Numbered from the stretch's first letter, positions 18,205 to 28,063 are shown. The stretch: 37,588 bases of DNA from Parcubacteria group bacterium GW2011_GWB1_40_14 (GCA_000996085.1 LBYG01000010.1:4387-41974), one strand, 5' to 3'. Numbers and translations: made by a program. Notes: a model not told the origin generated them from the sequence alone.

Positions 18205-19716
18205 TTAGTGTTGAGAAAATAATGACCAAAAATCCTTTGGTCGTATGTTTTCGAATCGGTGTTTTATCATGGCTTTTTTGAAAAGAGCTATATATTTGGT
18301 TGCCGGCAGCTCCCACGAATATACTTGTTTTAGAGCATTGGACATAAGCCCTTCCCATACCTCAGGATTACTTTTATAAAGTTCTAATGCGCGTATTATT
18401 GCGGCGAGAAGACTTTCTGGTTTGTAGGACGAAAACACAAAACCGTTCCCTTCGTTGGTTTTTGGTTTAAAATCCATAATTGTTTCTGAAAGACCGCCTA
18501 CCCGATGTACTATTGGTATAGAGCCATAACGTAAACTTAGCAGTTGCCCGAGGCCGCAGGGTTCAAAGCGTGAAGGCATCAGAAAAAAATTGGAGCCGGC
18601 ATAAACCAAAGTCTCGCGTTTTTGTTCAAAAGGTTTATAGCCGAATTTCCCCGCATATTTTTTTGTTGCATTCGTGAATATTTTTTCATATTTGTTATCT
18701 CCGCCTCCCATTATCGCTAATTGCAAATTTAGTTTCATTAGAGCCGGTAGTATTTCTATAAGCAAGTCAAAACCTTTTTGTTCTGTTATGCGCGAGACCA
18801 TTCCTGCGAGGGGTATTGAGGGGTTTACTTCAATACCAAAATACTTTTGTAGATATGTTTTATTTTTCCGATTCGCGCTGAAATTTTCAACACTGAATTT
18901 TTCTGGCAAACCCGGATCAGTTTGTGGATTATATTCGTTATAGTCTATGCCATTTATTATCCCGAAGAGCTCTTTTTTTCTTGTCTTTAGATGTTTATCC
19001 AAATTTTCCCCGAATTTTTTCGTCATTATTTCGCGGGCATAGTGTTCAGAAACTGCCGATATGATATCTGCATATAGGATTCCCCGCAAAGCAAAATTTA
19101 TTTTACTGACCTCTTCATTGTTGGAAAAAAGAGGAAGCGGAGTTGTCCCCAGATCTCTTTTGTTCTCGGGTATGGCCCACCAATCGCCTCCGAGTTGGAA
19201 GGCTAAATTATGCACCGTGAATATTGTAGCCGGGTTAAAATCTCTCGTTTTGTGTTTATGTATGAAGTTGGGTATTAAGGCGGTATGCCAATCGTGGCAT
19301 TGAATTATGTCTGGCTTAAAATTTATGGCTTTTAGGGTTGGTTTTATTGCTGCGTTAAAGAACAGGAATCTTTTATTGTCGTATTCAGAACTATAAATTG
19401 GTTCAAAATTAGAGAATAGATCCGGGTTATCAATAAAATATATTTTTACCGTACTATTCTCGAATCCGGATTCATAGATATCCGCATATAGTATATTTTT
19501 AGTATCTATCTCAATCTTTAAATTTTTATGAATCAGTTTTGGTGCCGGAGAATAATCTTTTATTTTATGGTGATATGGAGCAATAGCAATTACTTCATGG
19601 CCTAGTTTGGCCATGGCTTTGGATAGAGATTTCGTTACTTCTCCAAGGCCACCTGTTTTTACAAACGGCGCAATTTCCGCTGAAACGCTTACTATTTTTA
19701 ATTTATGTTGCGTCAT
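18205..19716 (-). CDS. glgA: Glycogen/starch synthase (GT5), second copy
   Basis: IVSVSAEIAPFVKTGGLGEVTKSL; IIQCHDWHTALIPNF; LMPSRFEPCGLGQLLSLRYGSIPIVHRVGGL. Confidence 0.93.
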   Translation of the reverse strand: MTQHKLKIVSVSAEIAPFVKTGGLGEVTKSLSKAMAKLGHEVIAIAPYHHKIKDYSPAPKLIHKNLKIEIDTKNILYADIYESGFENSTVKIYFIDNPDLFSNFEPIYSSEYDNKRFLFFNAAIKPTLKAINFKPDIIQCHDWHTALIPNFIHKHKTRDFNPATIFTVHNLAFQLGGDWWAIPENKRDLGTTPLPLFSNNEEVSKINFALRGILYADIISAVSEHYAREIMTKKFGENLDKHLKTRKKELFGIINGIDYNEYNPQTDPGLPEKFSVENFSANRKNKTYLQKYFGIEVNPSIPLAGMVSRITEQKGFDLLIEILPALMKLNLQLAIMGGGDNKYEKIFTNATKKYAGKFGYKPFEQKRETLVYAGSNFFLMPSRFEPCGLGQLLSLRYGSIPIVHRVGGLSETIMDFKPKTNEGNGFVFSSYKPESLLAAIIRALELYKSNPEVWEGLMSNALKQVYSWELPATKYIALFKKAMIKHRFENIRPKDFWSLFSQH

Positions 19717-19763
19717 ATAAAAAGCGAATTAATTAGTTCGCTTTTATTATATCACATTAATAT

Positions 19764-20147
19764 TTATTTATTCTTGCGCTGTTCTCGTTCTATTTCACCG
19801 AACGGATATTCTCTTTCACGAGCCGTAAGTAATTCTTCAGGGTGTTCTTTGCAGGTCTTAACATACCCTTCTATGTTTTTTCTTCCGTCGTAATCATCGG
19901 AATGAGATGTTATTTCAGAATTAATAATATATTCCGGATAATTTTCACCCAACCATTTAACCAGCGTATGTCCTGTTATTTCAGCGCCTGCCTCGTCAAA
20001 CTCGCCCAGATCGTGGTCAAAGGCAATAGCTTCAATGTTTATTTTTTCAGTTGTGGCCCTTGCAATAAGCGCTTTGAATTCGCCAGAATTTCTGGCGCCT
20101 GCCCAGCCTTCAGGTATTGCTCGCCGGTCATCCAAATATATTTTCAT
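19764..20147 (-). CDS. Cyclic-phosphate processing receiver-like domain protein
   Basis: MKIYLDDRRAIPEGW...IEAIAFDHDLGE pattern. Confidence 0.7.
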   Translation of the reverse strand: MKIYLDDRRAIPEGWAGARNSGEFKALIARATTEKINIEAIAFDHDLGEFDEAGAEITGHTLVKWLGENYPEYIINSEITSHSDDYDGRKNIEGYVKTCKEHPEELLTAREREYPFGEIEREQRKNK

Positions 20148-20252
20148 ATAACGTCATAATAGGATATGTAATATAAAAAATAAAGCGCTTTTGCCTTCGC
20201 TAGTTGGCGAGTGGCGGATTTGTGTTTTTAATTAATTTGTTACAAAAAAATA

Positions 20253-20288
20253 AAAAAACGCTTATCCGCCAGACGGCAGAGCGTTTTT
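20253..20288 (-). terminator. Rho-independent terminator of the rpmB/tRNA-Pro unit
   Basis: Minus strand AAAAACGCTCTGCCGTCTGGCGGATAAGCGTTTTTTT. Confidence 0.6.
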
Positions 20289-20303
20289 AATTTTATGATA
20301 ATT

Positions 20304-20377
20304 TGGTCGGGGTGCCGAGAATCGAACTCGGACTACAAGACCCCCAGCCTTGCGTACTACCACTATACGACACCCCG
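20304..20377 (-). tRNA. tRNA-Pro(GGG), CCA encoded
   Basis: CGGGGTG acceptor, D arm GTAT-AGTGGTA-GTAC, anticodon arm CAAGG-CTGGGGG-TCTTG, T arm CCGAG-TTCGATT-CTCGG, CACCCCG-A-CCA. Confidence 0.93.
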
Positions 20378-20383
20378 CTTTGT

Positions 20384-20593
20384 TTACTTGGTTTTAGATA
20401 GACTTTTTATGCAGCTAACGCAGGCAAGTATTTTTGTGCCCGCCGGGTAACCTTTTTTTGCAGAAGGTAAAGTTACCCATTGAAGGTTGGGATATTTCCT
20501 AACTCTGCTAGTTCTATTATAATGACCGCGTAGGAGTTTTCGGGTAGAAGCCATTACAGAGGTTTTATTGCAAATAGCACAGTGCTTTCTCAT
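20384..20593 (-). CDS. rpmB: 50S ribosomal protein L28
   Basis: MRKHCAICNKTSVMASTRKLLRGHYNRTSRVRKYPNLQ; ORF-track extension upstream is probably not coding. Confidence 0.9.
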   Translation of the reverse strand: MRKHCAICNKTSVMASTRKLLRGHYNRTSRVRKYPNLQWVTLPSAKKGYPAGTKILACVSCIKSLSKTK

Positions 20594-20664
20594 GCCGATG
20601 GTGCCCGTCGAAAGGCTTCGACGGATTGCAACATCGTGCATCCCGAGCGAAGTCGAGGGATTAT
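20591..20664 (-). repeat. REP-like hairpin element abutting the rpmB start codon
   Basis: Minus strand TCCCTCGACTTCGCTCGGGATGCACGATG...CATCGGCATG; inner CCGTCGAA-GCCT-TTCGACGG. Confidence 0.65.
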
Positions 20665-20731
20665 ATTATTGAAATTAACCATTCTATTATTACTTCATTT
20701 TTAATATTAAAGCAATAGCTATTATCGTATT

Positions 20732-21361
20732 ATGGACACATTATTAATATTACAACTAGTAATTTTGTTATTTTCCGTAGTTATTCACGAAGTGAGCCAC
20801 GGCGTGGTTGCTTTGTTGCAAGGGGACACGACCGCAAAATATGCCGGACGTTTAACATTAAATCCTATCAGTCATATCGATCCCATGGGCACGATCTTAT
20901 TGCCGATTATTTTGTTGGTAATAAGCGGGGGCTCTACTTTTTTCGGGTGGGCTAAGCCGGTTCCTTATAATCCGTATAATTTAAAAAATCAAAGATGGGG
21001 GGCAAGTTTGGTTGGTTTGGCCGGACCAGGTTCGAATATTATGCTGGCTTTAATTTTTGGTTTAATGATACGTTTTGGTTTTGGAATACTGCCGTCATTT
21101 TTTATCCAGGCCCTTGCCATGGCGGTAATGATAAATTTAAGTTTGGCCTTTTTTAATTTGATACCAATTCCTCCTCTGGACGGCTCCCGATTACTTTTAG
21201 CTTTCCTTCCGGCAAGTATTGCGGAACGGTGGGGAATGGTTTTGGAACGTTACGGAATGTTGCTTCTAATGTTCATGGTATTTTTTATGAGCAGTTTTTT
21301 TGCGATATTATCAGTGCCGATATCTTTTTTATTCCGATTATTTACCGGTTTTAATATTTAA
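20732..21361 (+). CDS. Site-2 protease/M50 family membrane protease
   Basis: VVIHEVSHGVVALLQGD (HExxH) and NLIPIPPLDGSRLL. Confidence 0.92.
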   Translation: MDTLLILQLVILLFSVVIHEVSHGVVALLQGDTTAKYAGRLTLNPISHIDPMGTILLPIILLVISGGSTFFGWAKPVPYNPYNLKNQRWGASLVGLAGPGSNIMLALIFGLMIRFGFGILPSFFIQALAMAVMINLSLAFFNLIPIPPLDGSRLLLAFLPASIAERWGMVLERYGMLLLMFMVFFMSSFFAILSVPISFLFRLFTGFNI

Positions 21362-21403
21362 AAATTGAAGAATTGACTAAGCCGTTTTGAAACGATAATT
21401 TGA

Positions 21404-21531
21404 CCCCGTTAGAGATTTACAAAACTAGAAGCAGATTTCTTTTATCTCCAGATGCCATTTCTGTAAAAATAGTTTTAAAAGTCAGATGACTTTTAAAACG
21501 GTTAAAGATTAACCGTAAATCTCTAACGGGG
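21404..21531. repeat. Cloverleaf-like inverted-repeat element upstream of the rpsL promoter
   Basis: Perfect 17-bp outer arms CCCCGTTAGAGATTTAC/GTAAATCTCTAACGGGG; inner hairpins GTTTTAAAAGTC-AGAT-GACTTTTAAAAC and GGTTAA-AGA-TTAACC. Confidence 0.8.
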
Positions 21532-21532
21532 T

Positions 21533-21561
21533 TTGACACAAGTTGCTCGGTTTGGTATTCT
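21533..21561 (+). promoter_or_regulatory. Putative sigma70-type promoter for the str operon
   Basis: TTGACA - 17 bp - TATTCT. Confidence 0.75.
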
Positions 21562-21630
21562 TTAATTCGTTTTAAGTAATAAGCAAAACGTTATTTTTTA
21601 GCTTTTCGCTTTTAGTTTTTAATTTTTAAA

Positions 21631-22044
21631 ATGCCAACATTACGACAATTGATAAGAAAACCACGCAAGCGCATCGGTAGAAAAAACAAAGCGCCGGTTT
21701 TGGCATATTCTTTTAATACAATTAAAAATCGTCCCAAAATGCATTCGTCTCCATTTAAACGAGGTGTTTGTATAAAGGTTACAACTGTTACTCCAAAGAA
21801 ACCAAATTCCGCATTACGTAAAGTTGCGCGCGTTCGTTTAACTAACGGCGGTGAAGTTACAGCTTATATTCCCGGAGAAGGACATAATTTGCAGGAGCAT
21901 TCGGTTGTTGTTCTTCGCGGCGGTCGCGTAAAAGATTTGCCGGGCGTTCGTTATCATATTGTACGTGGAGTTTTGGATACAGCAGGCGTTGAAAGCCGAA
22001 GAAGGTCGAGAAGTAAATACGGCGCCAAAGCACCCAAAGAATAA
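21631..22044 (+). CDS. rpsL: 30S ribosomal protein S12
   Basis: [14 protein letters not shown]...[60 protein letters not shown]. Confidence 0.98.
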   Translation: MPTLRQLIRKPRKRIGRKNKAPVLAYSFNTIKNRPKMHSSPFKRGVCIKVTTVTPKKPNSALRKVARVRLTNGGEVTAYIPGEGHNLQEHSVVVLRGGRVKDLPGVRYHIVRGVLDTAGVESRRRSRSKYGAKAPKE

Positions 22045-22052
22045 TTATTAAT

Positions 22053-22123
22053 GTAATCCTTCGACTACGCTCAGTATGCACACGATTGCAACTGCTCGCG
22101 TAGCTCGCAGGCAATCGTGGCAT
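22053..22123 (+). repeat. REP-like hairpin element abutting the rpsG start codon
   Basis: TCCTTCGACTACGCTCAGTATGCACACGATTGC...GCAATCGTGGCAT|G; 13-bp stem with a one-nt bulge. Confidence 0.7.
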
Positions 22124-22589
22124 GAGAAGACGCCCAGCTACACCCAGAAAAATTGATCCGGATTTTGTATATAGCAATATTCTTATTGCTAAATTTATCA
22201 ATTATATGATGTATGACGGTCAGAAACAGACTGCTCGCAAATTGGTCTATGGAGCGCTTAAGGTAATTGAGACACAAACCAAACAAAACCCTGTTGAAGT
22301 TTTTGAATTGGCAATTAAAAATGCCTCTCCGATGCTTGAAGTAAAATCCCGCCGCGTTGGTGGAGCGACATATCAGGTTCCGCGGGAAGTAAGAGGCGAG
22401 AGAAGAATGGCTTTGGCTTTTCGTTGGTTGATATCAGCTGCCCGCAACAGAAAAGCAAAGAATATGATCGAGAGTCTTTCTGCGGAAATTATTGATGCTT
22501 CAAATAATACCGGTCCTGCCATAAAGAAAAAAGAAGATACGCATCGCATGGCTGAAGCCAACCGCGCATTTGCTCATTTTGCATGGTAA
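22122..22589 (+). CDS. rpsG: 30S ribosomal protein S7
   Basis: [35 protein letters not shown]...[11 protein letters not shown]. Confidence 0.98.
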   Translation: MRRRPATPRKIDPDFVYSNILIAKFINYMMYDGQKQTARKLVYGALKVIETQTKQNPVEVFELAIKNASPMLEVKSRRVGGATYQVPREVRGERRMALAFRWLISAARNRKAKNMIESLSAEIIDASNNTGPAIKKKEDTHRMAEANRAFAHFAW

Positions 22590-22594
22590 ATGAT

Positions 22595-24709
22595 ATGAGC
22601 AATGACCGTTATCCAATTGAAAGAGTGCGCGATATTGGCATTATTGCCCATATTGATGCAGGCAAAACAACCGTTACCGAACGGATACTTTTTTATACGG
22701 GTATTTCTCATAAAATAGGCGAAGTGCATGAGGGTGATACTGTAATGGATTGGATGGAGCAGGAGAGGGAGCGCGGTATTACAATAACTGCCGCGGCAAC
22801 AACTTGTTTTTGGACGCCACGGGCCGTCGGGGACGATAAACCGCAAAAACATCGTATCAATATTATTGATACGCCGGGTCACGTAGATTTTACTGCCGAA
22901 GTTGAAAGATCTTTACGCGTGCTTGATGGTGGCGCTGTTATTTTCGACGGAGTTGCCGGTGTTGAGCCGCAATCAGAAACCGTATGGCATCAGGCGGATA
23001 AATATAAAGTTCCGCGCATTTGTTTTATAAATAAATTGGACAGAATGGGTGCCAGTTTTACCCGTAGCTATCAATCGATACTTGAACGCTTAACTCAATT
23101 TGCGGTCCCGATATTTTTGCCGATCGGTTTGGAAAGCGATTTTAAAGGTTTGGTAGATCTGATCGAGAAAAAAGCTTATACGTTTGAAGGCGAGCACGGC
23201 GAAAAAATTGTTGAAATAGAAATTCCGGAAAATATGAAAGAGGAAGTTGAAACCGCGCGCGCGATACTTATAGAAAAAGTTGTTGAACAGGACGATAAAT
23301 TATTAGCAGCATATCTTGGAGGGACAGAGCCTTCGGTAAAAGATTTGCATAGCACGTTGCGTAAGGCGACCATTGCAGGAACTATTGTTCCGGTTTTATG
23401 CGGCGCCGCATTAAGCAATAAAGGAGTTCAATTTTTGTTGGATGCGGTGGTCAGATATTTGCCCAGTCCTCTGGATGTTCCTCCGGTTATGGGCGAAAAT
23501 CCCAAAAACGGACAGCAAGAAGAGCGAAAACCTGAGGACGATCAACCGTTTGCCGGTCTGGCTTTTAAAGTAGCTACTGATCCTTTTGTCGGCCAACTTA
23601 CATATTGCCGTATATATTCGGGAAAACTTGCCCGCGGTACATATGTTTTAAATTCCAGCTCAGGCGATACTGAGCGTATCGGTCGTATTTTGCGTATGCA
23701 TGCCAATGAAAGAGAAGAGGTTGAAGAAATGTATCCGGGCGATATTGCGGGTTTGGTGGGTTTAAAAGCCACAACAACGGGCGATACTCTTGCTGATACC
23801 GAACGTCCAATAATTCTTGAGAGAGTGACATTTCCCGAGCCGGTTATTGCCATGCGCATTGAACCAAAAACAAAAGCCGATCAGGAAAGAATGGGCATTG
23901 CATTGAAACGTTTAGCTGAAGAAGATCCGACATTTAGAATTACTTCTGACCAGGAAACAGGAGAAACAATTATTGCGGGCATGGGCGAATTGCATCTTGA
24001 AATTATTGTTGACCGTATGTTCCGCGAATTTAAAGTTGAGGCAAATGTAGGCCGGCCGCAAGTTGCGTATAAAGAAACAATCCGCGCTGAAGCTGAAGCT
24101 GAAGGAAAATATATCCGTCAGACCGGTGGACGAGGTCAATACGGCCATGTGTGGTTGAAAGTTGAACCGCAAGAGCGTGGTAAGGGTTTTGAATTTGTGA
24201 GCGCCATTAAAGGAGGTTCTATTCCTCAGGAATATATTCCTGCGGTCGGAAAGGGAGTTAAGGAGGCATTGGATCGCGGTGTGCTTGCGGGCTATCCTGT
24301 TGTTGATACAAAAGTTACTTTATATGACGGCTCCTACCACGACGTTGATTCGTCCGAGGCGGCATTTAAGATAGCAGGCTCTTTAGCTGTTCAAGAAGCA
24401 GTAAAAAGAGCGCGTCCTGTTTTGCTTGAACCCGTAATGAAAGTTGAGGTTGTAACGCCGGATAATTTTTTGGGAGATGTTACCGGAGATTTGGCTGCCC
24501 GACGTTCGCGCATTGAACATTTGGGCGAGAGAGCAATGGTTAAAGTTATTGAAACAAAAACACCTTTGGCTGAAATGTTCGGTTATGCCACTCAGCTTCG
24601 TTCAATGACCCAAGGACGGGGTTCGTACGCAATGGAATTTGATCACTATGCTGAGGTTCCGGATAATATAGCCGCGACCATTGCGGAAGGCAAAAAACCC
24701 AAAAGATAA
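22595..24709 (+). CDS. fusA: Elongation factor G
   Basis: [44 protein letters not shown]. Confidence 0.98.
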   Translation: MSNDRYPIERVRDIGIIAHIDAGKTTVTERILFYTGISHKIGEVHEGDTVMDWMEQERERGITITAAATTCFWTPRAVGDDKPQKHRINIIDTPGHVDFTAEVERSLRVLDGGAVIFDGVAGVEPQSETVWHQADKYKVPRICFINKLDRMGASFTRSYQSILERLTQFAVPIFLPIGLESDFKGLVDLIEKKAYTFEGEHGEKIVEIEIPENMKEEVETARAILIEKVVEQDDKLLAAYLGGTEPSVKDLHSTLRKATIAGTIVPVLCGAALSNKGVQFLLDAVVRYLPSPLDVPPVMGENPKNGQQEERKPEDDQPFAGLAFKVATDPFVGQLTYCRIYSGKLARGTYVLNSSSGDTERIGRILRMHANEREEVEEMYPGDIAGLVGLKATTTGDTLADTERPIILERVTFPEPVIAMRIEPKTKADQERMGIALKRLAEEDPTFRITSDQETGETIIAGMGELHLEIIVDRMFREFKVEANVGRPQVAYKETIRAEAEAEGKYIRQTGGRGQYGHVWLKVEPQERGKGFEFVSAIKGGSIPQEYIPAVGKGVKEALDRGVLAGYPVVDTKVTLYDGSYHDVDSSEAAFKIAGSLAVQEAVKRARPVLLEPVMKVEVVTPDNFLGDVTGDLAARRSRIEHLGERAMVKVIETKTPLAEMFGYATQLRSMTQGRGSYAMEFDHYAEVPDNIAATIAEGKKPKR

Positions 24710-24767
24710 TAGATAAAACAAGAATAAACCATAAAATTAAAGATAAAAATCAAATCAAGCGTGGGGG

Positions 24768-24796
24768 TTGACGACTTCTGGGAATTTAGCTAACAT
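24768..24796 (+). promoter_or_regulatory. Putative sigma70-type promoter for tuf
   Basis: TTGACG - 17 bp - TAACAT, followed by hairpin GTTGCGC-TTCTGA-GCGCAAC. Confidence 0.6.
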
Positions 24797-24941
24797 AAGG
24801 AACGTTGTTGCGCTTCTGAGCGCAACTTAAAATTTAGATAATTTTTAAAATTTACAAATAATCTTTTTAAAATAATCGATTTTTAAGATCACGATCAATT
24901 TCTTGCTCTTATATTTCGATCTATAATTTATAAAAACACAT

Positions 24942-26138
24942 ATGGCTGAGGGAAAATTTGAACGAAATAAACCGCATTTAAACGTCGGTACTATTGGTCA
25001 CGTCGACCACGGTAAAACAACTTTAACCGCGGCTATCACACACGTTCTTAAATTGAACGGACTTATTGATAAAGAAGAATCAGTAGATCAGATCGATAAT
25101 GCTCCGGAAGAAAAAGCACGTGGAATTACAATTGCTTTGCACCATTCTGAGTATCAATCAGAAAAGCGTCATTACGCGCACATCGATGCTCCCGGTCACG
25201 CCGATTACGTTAAGAACATGATCACCGGAGCCGCTCAAATGGACGGCGCTGTATTGGTTGTTTCAGCCGCAGACGGTCCAATGCCTCAAACTCGGGAACA
25301 CATTCTTTTGGCTCGCCAAGTAGGCGTCCCGGCTGTTTTGGTATTTTTGAATAAAGTGGATATGGTTGATGATCCGGAATTAATAGATTTGGTTGAAGCT
25401 GAAGTCCGTGACTTGTTAAAGAAATACGAATTCCCGGGCGACGAAACCCCGATCATACGCGGCTCAGCCTTGAAAGCTTTGCAAGCCACTTCGGCTGACG
25501 ATCCGGCCGCGAAAGCAGTTATGGAATTGGTCAATAAACTTGATGAATATGTTCCTGAACCGCAACGCGATATTGATAAACCTTTCTTAATGCCTGTTGA
25601 AGACGTGTTTTCTATTGAAGGACGCGGCACTGTTGTTACCGGCAGAGTTGAAAGGGGAGTTGTTAAAGTTAACGAAGAAGTTGAATTGGTGGGTTTGCGT
25701 CCGACAACAAAGACAGTTGTTACCGGAATTGAAATGTTCAGAAAGAGTTTGGATGAAGGCAGGGCCGGAGATAATGCCGGTGTTTTGTTGCGCGGTTTGA
25801 AGAAAGAAGATGTTGAGCGCGGTCAGGTATTAGCTAAGACAGGAAGCGTTACTCCGCATACAGAATTTGAGACAGAAGTTTATGTGTTGACCAAAGAAGA
25901 AGGCGGAAGGCATACTCCATTCTTTGCAGGATACAAGCCGCAATTTTATATGAGAACAACCGATGTTACCGGAGACGTTACTTTGCCGGAGGGTACTGAA
26001 ATGGTTATGCCGGGCGACACCGTTAGAGTTAAAGTTAAACTTTTAGCGCCTGTAGCTTTGGAAGAGAAACAACGTTTTGCTATTCGCGAGGGTGGCAAGA
26101 CTGTGGGTGCCGGCGTTATAACTAAAATAATTCAGTAA
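24942..26138 (+). CDS. tuf: Elongation factor Tu
   Basis: [61 protein letters not shown]. Confidence 0.98.
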   Translation: MAEGKFERNKPHLNVGTIGHVDHGKTTLTAAITHVLKLNGLIDKEESVDQIDNAPEEKARGITIALHHSEYQSEKRHYAHIDAPGHADYVKNMITGAAQMDGAVLVVSAADGPMPQTREHILLARQVGVPAVLVFLNKVDMVDDPELIDLVEAEVRDLLKKYEFPGDETPIIRGSALKALQATSADDPAAKAVMELVNKLDEYVPEPQRDIDKPFLMPVEDVFSIEGRGTVVTGRVERGVVKVNEEVELVGLRPTTKTVVTGIEMFRKSLDEGRAGDNAGVLLRGLKKEDVERGQVLAKTGSVTPHTEFETEVYVLTKEEGGRHTPFFAGYKPQFYMRTTDVTGDVTLPEGTEMVMPGDTVRVKVKLLAPVALEEKQRFAIREGGKTVGAGVITKIIQ

Positions 26139-26157
26139 GTAAGATCTAATTTGCATC

Positions 26158-26499
26158 ATGGCTGCTGCCACAAAAAAACAAGAGAAAGAAGATTTGAAAC
26201 AGCGTTTGCGGATAAAAATTCGCGGATATGACCATAAGATTTTGGATATATCTACGCGTCAAATTGTTGAGACAGCCATGCGCGCTAACGCAGAAATAGC
26301 CGGACCCGTACCTTTGCCGACAGAAACTAGGCGCTATACAGTCAATCGCTCAACTTTTGTGCATAAAGATTCCCGAGATCAATTTGAGATAAGAGTTCAC
26401 CGCCGTTTGGTTGACATTTTTAACCCAACCCCTAAACTAATTGATGCATTAACGAACCTGACCTTACCCGCCGGAATAGATGTTGAAATTAAAATGTAG
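26158..26499 (+). CDS. rpsJ: 30S ribosomal protein S10
   Basis: LRIKIRGYDHKILDISTRQIVETA...GPVPLPTETRRYTVNRS. Confidence 0.97.
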   Translation: MAAATKKQEKEDLKQRLRIKIRGYDHKILDISTRQIVETAMRANAEIAGPVPLPTETRRYTVNRSTFVHKDSRDQFEIRVHRRLVDIFNPTPKLIDALTNLTLPAGIDVEIKM

Positions 26500-26607
26500 T
26501 TAGTTTTCCGCACGGGGCGGATCCGCCTTTGGCGGAAAATTAAATATCAATGATATTTTTCCAACTAGCTTATACTAGCTTTACCCATAAGCATAAGTAA
26601 GCATAGT

Positions 26608-26660
26608 AGAACTCTGAAAGAAGAGTTCTTTATGTGCCGACTTATGTCGGCACATTTTTT
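26608..26660 (+). terminator. Tandem hairpins with T-run between rpsJ and rplC
   Basis: AGAACTCT-GAAAGA-AGAGTTCT then TGTGCCGAC-TTAT-GTCGGCACATTTTTT. Confidence 0.8.
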
Positions 26661-26677
26661 GTGTCAAAAATATGAAT

Positions 26678-26805
26678 CCCGTTAGAAGTCTTCGGCACAA
26701 AAATTTAAAAATAAATTTTTATGCGCGGAATAACGGGAAATTAAACAAAGTCTGTATATATCTCGATGGTCAACCAATTATCAGCTAATACAGACTTCTA
26801 ACGGG
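26678..26805 (+). promoter_or_regulatory. Structured leader of rplC: outer inverted repeat directly abutting the start codon, with alternative internal pairings
   Basis: CCCGTTAGAAGTCT (26678-26691) / AGACTTCTAACGGG (26792-26805); alternatives CCCGTTA/TAACGGG (26731-26737) and AGTCTGTAT/ATACAGACT. Confidence 0.75.
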
Positions 26806-27411
26806 ATGAAATTTATTTTAGGAGAAAAAATAGGAATGACCAGAATGTTTGATGCCTCAGGCAACGTTGTGCCTGTTACTGTTTTGCGTGCGGGTCCGGT
26901 TGTGGTAACTCAAGTAAAATCAGTTGAAAAAGACGGATACAAAGCTGTACAGGTCGGCTACGGCAGAAGGAAGAGACTGGCTAAGCCGCAAAAAGGACAT
27001 CTTAAAGGAAAAGGTAATTTGAGTTGGCTTAAAGAATTTAAAATGGAAGATAGTAACGAATTCGCTCCAGGAACTCGTATAGATGTTTCTGGTTTTGAAC
27101 CGGGAGACAAGGTAAATATTCAAGGGATCTCAAAGGGCAAGGGGTTTGCCGGAGTAGTTAAACGTCATGGTTTTCGCGGTGGTTGGGCTTCGCACGGCAA
27201 TAAGCATATGTTGCGCGCACCGGGTTCCATAGGTATGTCTTGGCCTGAAAGAGTTCCTAAGGGAAGAAAAATGGCCGGTAGAATGGGTTACGATAAAGTT
27301 ACAGTTAAAAACTTAGAAGTCATTGAGGTAGACAGTAAAAACAATACTCTGGCATTGCGTGGTGCGGTACCCGGAAATAGGGGAAGTTGGATCGTAGTAG
27401 TTAAAAAATAA
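26806..27411 (+). CDS. rplC: 50S ribosomal protein L3
   Basis: LGEKIGMTRMF...GKGFAGVVKRHGFRGGWASHGNK. Confidence 0.97.
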   Translation: MKFILGEKIGMTRMFDASGNVVPVTVLRAGPVVVTQVKSVEKDGYKAVQVGYGRRKRLAKPQKGHLKGKGNLSWLKEFKMEDSNEFAPGTRIDVSGFEPGDKVNIQGISKGKGFAGVVKRHGFRGGWASHGNKHMLRAPGSIGMSWPERVPKGRKMAGRMGYDKVTVKNLEVIEVDSKNNTLALRGAVPGNRGSWIVVVKK

Positions 27412-27421
27412 TTTGGTGAGC

Positions 27422-28063
27422 ATGAGCAAGATTAAACTATATACACAAAACGGAAAAGAGAAAGGATATCTGGATCTGCCGGAGGAGATTTTTGATGTTC
27501 CTATGAATAAAGATCTTTTATATCAGGCTGTTCGTGTTCTTACGGTACGAAAAAGAAAAACAATAGCAGACACCAAGACCCGTTCTGAGGTCCGTGGTGG
27601 CGGTAAAAAACCCTGGAGACAAAAAGGTACAGGAAGAGCCCGTCAGGGTTCTATCCGCGCCCCGCAGTGGCGGGGCGGAGGAGTTGTTTTTGGTCCCACC
27701 AAAGAAAAAATATATACAGCCAAATTACCTTTGAGAATGAAACAAAAAGCTACATGTATAGCTCTTTCTGCCAAAGTAAGGGATGGAGAAGTTATGGCTT
27801 TGGATAGTATTAAATTGGATGAAGCCAAAACAAAATATATGGCCGAAGTATTTAATAATTTAATGGCCGCCCACAAAGGCAAAAACAGAAATACTTTATT
27901 GGTTTTGGGAGAGCGCGATGAAACCGTTTTCCGCGCCTCGCGCAATTTAGCAGAAGTTGTGATAAAGGCAGCGGATCAGGTTAATTTACTGGATATTCTT
28001 TCAAGGAAGTTTCTTGTTATCACCCCGGAAAGTATTGCGGTTTTACAAAAACGTTTTACATAA
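27422..28063 (+). CDS. rplD: 50S ribosomal protein L4
   Basis: RSEVRGGGKKPWRQKGTGRARQGSIRAPQWRGGGVVFGP. Confidence 0.97.
   Translation: MSKIKLYTQNGKEKGYLDLPEEIFDVPMNKDLLYQAVRVLTVRKRKTIADTKTRSEVRGGGKKPWRQKGTGRARQGSIRAPQWRGGGVVFGPTKEKIYTAKLPLRMKQKATCIALSAKVRDGEVMALDSIKLDEAKTKYMAEVFNNLMAAHKGKNRNTLLVLGERDETVFRASRNLAEVVIKAADQVNLLDILSRKFLVITPESIAVLQKRFT

Noticed and set aside
20594-20641. N-terminal extension of rpmB (MHDVAIRRSLSTGTIG)
   Set aside because: Encoded by the REP-like hairpin; L28 homology begins at MRKHC.
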